From NCBI GenBank assembly GCA_019419505.1, contig DXZS01000011.1, positions 51,229 to 115,228 of the forward strand: 64,000 bases of DNA, given 5' to 3'. The notes below the pieces were generated by a model that worked only from the letters and a program-made list of their open reading frames with translations, did no database searches and was not told where the DNA came from. This document shows positions 60,701 to 64,000 of this stretch, piece by piece. How positions within the stretch are numbered: position 1 is the first letter of the stretch; each line of letters starts with the position of its first letter. Origin of the DNA: Collinsella sp. (GTDB lineage Bacteria > Actinomycetota > Coriobacteriia > Coriobacteriales > Coriobacteriaceae). A program made the translations under genes and the position numbers.

Positions 60701-61966
60701 TTAGGCGACGGTACGAAGAATCTGGCAGCGCACGTTCTGAGAACCGCCAAAACCGCGCAGGAACGCCGTCTCGGGAACCTTCTTCATCTGGGTGGCACCG
60801 GCGACGCCGCGCATCTGCTTGACGGCCTCGACGATATCGGCGATGCCCGATGCGCCATGGGCGTGACCGAAGTTGCAGCGGCCACCGTGCGGGTTGATGG
60901 GCTTATCGCCATCAAAAGCGGTACGGCCGTCGATCGCGTATTTCCAGGCCTCGCCGCGCGGAATATAGCCGCACTCCTCGGCCGAAACGATCTCGGAAGC
61001 CAGGAAGAAGTCATTGCACATAAACAGGTCGATCTCATCGGGGCTCACGCCGGTAAGGTCGTAGACCTGCTTGGCGGCAAGCTCGGTAGCCCAGTGCTCG
61101 TTGTGAAGCAGGCCGGCCTCGACGGCAGAGGCGCCCGTGCCCAGAACCTCGATAGGCGCGTACGGGACGCCCATGGCCTTGGCCTTCTCCGTGGGCATCA
61201 CGACAACAGCAGCGGCACCGTCGCACTTCTTCTCAAAGCCGGTAACGCGCAGATACTGCGTAACGCGCGGGTTGTACATACTCTTGAGATACTCATCGGC
61301 GGTATCGAACCCAACTGCCTTCGCGTCCTCCTCGACCGTGGTCTCGTACCAGGCAAGGGGATTCAGGACGGCACCGCGGCGAAGGCTCTTGGTAAGGCCG
61401 TTCAGGGCGTCATCGATCTGATCGGCGGTAAGGTCGTACTGCATCGAATACTCGTTGATCCAGTTGTCGAACGACACGCCAAAGGCACCGTCGAGCGGAC
61501 GACCATAAGCGCGGTCATAGATCTTATCGAGCGACGGAATCATGACGTCGAGCGTAAAGTCCTGACGAATATGGGAAGGCATGTGCTCAACGGGAAGAGT
61601 CGAAGCCAAATCGCAGGCACCCGTAAGGACGACATCGTAGGCACCGGAGGCGACTGCCATCACGGCCTGCTCAAGGGCGACATAGCCCGTGCAGCAAGCC
61701 TCGGAATGATGGACAGAGCCCTTGGCGCGAACGCCAAACCAATCGGCAACCTGCATGTTGGGGGTAATGCAATCGCCAACGAGATACGGATTGGCGCTGC
61801 CGTGGTAGAAAAAGTCGATATCGCGGGGCTCAAGACCGGCATCGGCAATAGCCTCGAGGGCTGCATAGCCAAACGCCTCGCCCTCGCCAATGCCCTGGGT
61901 CTCGGGATGCTCCTCAAAATCCTTGAACGGGGTGCAGCCCACGCCTACAATCGAGACGCTGCGCAT
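60701..61966 (-). CDS. Thiolase-superfamily enzyme, SCP2/Ltp2-like
   Basis: 421 residues. Nucleophile region HHSEACCTGYVALEQ (Cys91, with Cys92 beside it) and GGRCNFGHAHGASG (His368/His370). The second catalytic Cys, normally in a C-terminal CxGGG-type motif, is replaced: the end reads FLRGFGGSQNVRCQIL. Together with the DUF35 partner this fits an acyltransferase or retro-aldolase on thioesters better than a classical thiolase. ATG at 61966 has GGAAAG upstream. First gene of the operon. Confidence 0.82.
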   Translation of the reverse strand: MRSVSIVGVGCTPFKDFEEHPETQGIGEGEAFGYAALEAIADAGLEPRDIDFFYHGSANPYLVGDCITPNMQVADWFGVRAKGSVHHSEACCTGYVALEQAVMAVASGAYDVVLTGACDLASTLPVEHMPSHIRQDFTLDVMIPSLDKIYDRAYGRPLDGAFGVSFDNWINEYSMQYDLTADQIDDALNGLTKSLRRGAVLNPLAWYETTVEEDAKAVGFDTADEYLKSMYNPRVTQYLRVTGFEKKCDGAAAVVVMPTEKAKAMGVPYAPIEVLGTGASAVEAGLLHNEHWATELAAKQVYDLTGVSPDEIDLFMCNDFFLASEIVSAEECGYIPRGEAWKYAIDGRTAFDGDKPINPHGGRCNFGHAHGASGIADIVEAVKQMRGVAGATQMKKVPETAFLRGFGGSQNVRCQILRTVA

Positions 61967-62039
61967 GTTCTTTCCGAGCGTAACCACTGAATATCACATC
62001 CTAATCATGTGAAGGTGTACGGAGTGATGGCGCAGTCCG

Positions 62040-62076
62040 GCCGCGAGCGAAGGTGAGAGAGCGCTCGCGGCTTTTC
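62040..62076 (-). other. Leader hairpin of the thiolase operon
   Basis: CCGCGAGCG (62041-62049) pairs with CGCTCGCGG (62062-62070). It lies in the 5' leader, about 75 nt before the thiolase start; could attenuate the operon. Confidence 0.5.
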
Positions 62077-62092
62077 TGTGCCGTCACACGTT

Positions 62093-62110
62093 GAACTACT
62101 GCAGTGGTTC
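62093..62110 (-). promoter_or_regulatory. Candidate TetR operator of the thiolase operon
   Basis: GAACTACTGCAGTGGTTC: 18-bp near-perfect palindrome centred on CTGCAG, 127 nt upstream of the thiolase ATG and downstream of the tetR gene. Probable regulator site by symmetry and position. Confidence 0.5.
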
Positions 62111-62163
62111 TCTTGAACGTAGCTTTAGTTTATGAGGGGTTAAACGAGACGCATGAGACAAAA

Positions 62164-62202
62164 AGCCCCGATGCGTCCCAACATATGGGACGCATCGTGG
62201 CT
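62164..62202 (-). terminator. Hairpin behind the TetR gene
   Basis: CGATGCGTCCCA (62169-62180) pairs with TGGGACGCATCG (62186-62197), extended by AGCC/GGCT; TTTTTG follows on the minus strand. Confidence 0.7.
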
Positions 62203-62308
62203 AGGCGTTCCAAATAGCAGATAAACGGACTCGTATTATTTGAGCTAATGATCCGAGATATCTATAATTCGCCCTGAATACAACCGTTTATCCCCAAATA
62301 TCGACCGC

Positions 62309-62926
62309 TCACGCGACCGGCCTTTCAAAATCGGGAATACGTGGGTGCCAGTGACGCGACGCATCGTCGACAAAGAGCGGTGCGTAGAACATGCGATTGA
62401 GGGCGGCGGCAACGGTGCGCGCCTCAAGGTCGGGCCGGGCCTCGAGCCAATACTGAATGAGGTTATGGTGACCCGCAAGCGCAAAGGCTAGATACAGGTC
62501 GAGGTCCGTTTCATCGGAAAATGTCGAGCGAAGCCGATTGCGAAAATAGTCATGCATAAAGATCGTTGCCTTGTGAGCAAACACGGGATCGCCGTTATCG
62601 CTGTTAAGCGCCAAAACTTTCGAGCGATTAGCCTGGAGAATCTCCATGCGCTTGATCATCGTGGGCGTAGGGTCCAGCTGCGCGTCGCCAAAACGAGCCT
62701 CCAACGCAACATCGTTGATGTCCTGCATATTCTGGAGCAGCTCATCTTCAAAACGTTTAACCACATCATCGACAGAGCGATAACAGCGATAGAACGTCGA
62801 TTTGGATGTATGGGCAAGGTGAAGTACCTCGGCCACCTTAATCGACTGCACCGGAGTTGTCGCCATAAGTTCAAAGACGGCATCCTCGATCCGTGAAGCG
62901 ATATCGTTTTGAGCGTTCAGTGACAT
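62309..62926 (-). CDS. TetR-family regulator
   Basis: 205 residues. N-terminal helix-turn-helix (IEDAVFELMATTPVQSIKVAEVLHLAHTSKSTFYRCYRSVDD-type region, residues 13-55) typical of TetR; C-terminal helical ligand domain. It lies between the PPTase gene and the thiolase operon. Likely repressor of the cluster; ligand unknown. Confidence 0.8.
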   Translation of the reverse strand: MSLNAQNDIASRIEDAVFELMATTPVQSIKVAEVLHLAHTSKSTFYRCYRSVDDVVKRFEDELLQNMQDINDVALEARFGDAQLDPTPTMIKRMEILQANRSKVLALNSDNGDPVFAHKATIFMHDYFRNRLRSTFSDETDLDLYLAFALAGHHNLIQYWLEARPDLEARTVAAALNRMFYAPLFVDDASRHWHPRIPDFERPVA

Positions 62927-62954
62927 AGCGGCCTCCCCTATTGGCGATTGACTC

Positions 62955-63593
62955 CTATGCTACCCGAAAGGTGTGCTCCTTGAGGACGATACGAGGCATA
63001 GAGCGCGCCGCACAAGAAATGACGCAGCGACCGTATATCACCGACGAAGTATTCCATCCATCGGGCATACCATCTTTGCGAGGGTCAATCGAAAACCCGA
63101 CGCCTTCAGCCTTGAGGATGGCCTCGATGCGCGTCCACACCTGGCTCATGCGAAGATTGCGTTCTTGCAAATTGGAGGCAGCGTTAATCCACGCGCGCTC
63201 GTCGTCGTTTGCCATACGTCCAACCGCAACGGGAGCAACCTCATCGATCGCCTCGATATCCACGCCAATAGATCCTCCGACCGACCGAGCAACATCGGAA
63301 ACAGCGAGGACGGCCACGCTTCCGCCATGTGAAATGGAAATAGAGGGTGCCTCCCCATCCGCAAGCTCGATCTTGCCGAATGCAGAACGCGCAAGCTGGG
63401 TGTCGTCGAAGACACCTAGGGCGTCGCGAAGCAGCAGACCCACGCCTGCAGCTTCCCTCCGAGACGCAATTGGGAGGTCCCCATTGGAGGCACGTAAGGC
63501 ATAGCGTCCCGCGATTGATGCCATAGCAACGGTCTCGCTGGGATCGATCGCAGAAACGTCAACGAGATGCACGGTTATGTTCAAAATGGTCAA
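62955..63593 (-). CDS. Sfp-type 4'-phosphopantetheinyl transferase
   Basis: 212 residues from TTG (start uncertain; other candidates lie within 30 nt). The family motifs are present: SISISHGGSVAVLAVS, GVDIEAID (residues 110-117, Mg ligands) and WTRIEAILKAEG (153-164). Moves phosphopantetheine from CoA to a carrier-protein Ser. Sits 28 nt upstream of tetR, in the same cluster as a divergent ACP, its likely substrate. Confidence 0.85.
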   Translation of the reverse strand: MTILNITVHLVDVSAIDPSETVAMASIAGRYALRASNGDLPIASRREAAGVGLLLRDALGVFDDTQLARSAFGKIELADGEAPSISISHGGSVAVLAVSDVARSVGGSIGVDIEAIDEVAPVAVGRMANDDERAWINAASNLQERNLRMSQVWTRIEAILKAEGVGFSIDPRKDGMPDGWNTSSVIYGRCVISCAARSMPRIVLKEHTFRVA

Positions 63594-63726
63594 CCCCCAC
63601 TCGATTGAAATGACAAGGCTAAACTGACGCTCAGAACCGCTCTTTCATGAATCGAGGTACCTTTTCCGGCGATTTGGCGACCAAAACAAAACAGCTCAGA
63701 GGCGAAGCCTCTGAGCTGCGAACATT

Positions 63727-63801
63727 TGGTGGGCGTTAGAAGATTTGAACTTCTGACCTCTTCCGTGTCAGGGAAGCGCTCTCCCCCTGAGCTAAACGCC
63801 C
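63727..63801 (-). tRNA. tRNA-Val(GAC)
   Basis: Cloverleaf on the minus strand: acceptor GGGCGTT/AACGCCC, anticodon loop CTGACAC (anticodon GAC), T-loop GTTCAAATC, encoded CCA. 75 nt. Confidence 0.95.
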
Positions 63802-63804
63802 AAA

Positions 63805-63880
63805 TGGAGCGGACAACGGGGCTCGAACCCGCGACCCCAACCTTGGCAAGGTTGTGCTCTACCAACTGAGCCATGTCCGC
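63805..63880 (-). tRNA. tRNA-Gly(GCC)
   Basis: Cloverleaf on the minus strand: acceptor GCGGACA, anticodon loop TTGCCAA (anticodon GCC), T-loop GTTCGAGCC, encoded CCA. 3 nt upstream of tRNA-Val. Confidence 0.95.
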
Positions 63881-64000
63881 TTACGAGGATTAATCTTACG
63901 TGATGCCCGCATCCTATGCAAGAACTTTTTTTGAAAAGTTTTGCGACGCTCTCGCGAGGGCATCAGTCGTCACGAAAGGCGCGAACAAACGCAGGCTCGC

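Noticed and set aside
63590..63874. 94-codon frame across the two tRNA genes
   Set aside because: It is a translation of tRNA sequence, not a gene.

Overview
The window looks like chromosome of a high-GC Gram-positive anaerobe of the class Coriobacteriia, most like Collinsella. This rests on overall gene content: GC-rich codon use, a DUF3793/flavodoxin pair, an anaerobic ribonucleotide reductase, L-lactate dehydrogenase, an acetyl-type DAP pathway and many GC-rich palindromic intergenic repeats. The genus is an inference; no 16S gene is present.

Layout. 1-2.9 kb: lysine/DAP operon. The lysA 3' part runs in frame into dapA without a stop, then dapB and dapH. 2.9-16.4 kb: a structured repeat, a RelE/ParE-type toxin-antitoxin pair, a nucleoid-associated protein, an Mbeg1-like hydrolase, ldh, an aminotransferase, nadE, two unrecognised low-complexity proteins, ettA and an SdpR/SdpI-like pair. 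16.5-21.8 kb: tcdA, tatD, a MITE-like element, a PfkB sugar kinase, two HAD phosphatases and a DeoC-like aldolase. 22.0-25.6 kb: a small element bounded by two copies of the pgi 3' end. It carries a ClpP-like protease translationally coupled to a VirD4-like ATPase. 25.5-31.9 kb: pgi, a truncated Fe-ADH-like protein, an SOS-type umuC-yolD operon, a metal-binding HMA protein, DUF3793 and flavodoxin. 32-40 kb: an amino-acid ABC transporter, nfo, oxidoreductases and a PanE-like reductase. 40-50.4 kb: a secreted protein, metY with a Cys-containing leader ORF and divergent LysR gene, rnhA, acylphosphatase, a Fur-family regulator, an orphan UreE/SlyD pair, a dipeptidase and a YgjP-like protease. 50.4-55.6 kb: folB, an HD protein, folE, nrdG and nrdD, with NrdR boxes upstream of nrdD. 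56.4-63.6 kb: an unusual cluster of MFS transporter, butyrate kinase, phosphate acyltransferase, divergent acyl carrier protein, DUF35 Zn-ribbon protein, thiolase-like enzyme, TetR regulator and Sfp-type phosphopantetheinyl transferase. Two tRNA genes (Val-GAC, Gly-GCC) close the window.

The best candidate for an undescribed system is the 57-63.6 kb cluster. It contains a complete set for loading an ACP, making or breaking a C-C bond with a thiolase/DUF35 pair, and exchanging the acyl group with phosphate and ATP. The second is a ~140-nt structured element present twice (2915-3053 minus, 13401-13541 plus). Its stems differ in sequence but keep pairing, while its internal loops and linker are conserved. 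Other palindrome families sit in the nfo and oxidoreductase leaders, between nrdD and nrdG, and downstream of a frameshifted membrane-protein gene.

All functional calls come from reading the sequence and recalling family motifs; no database search was run.
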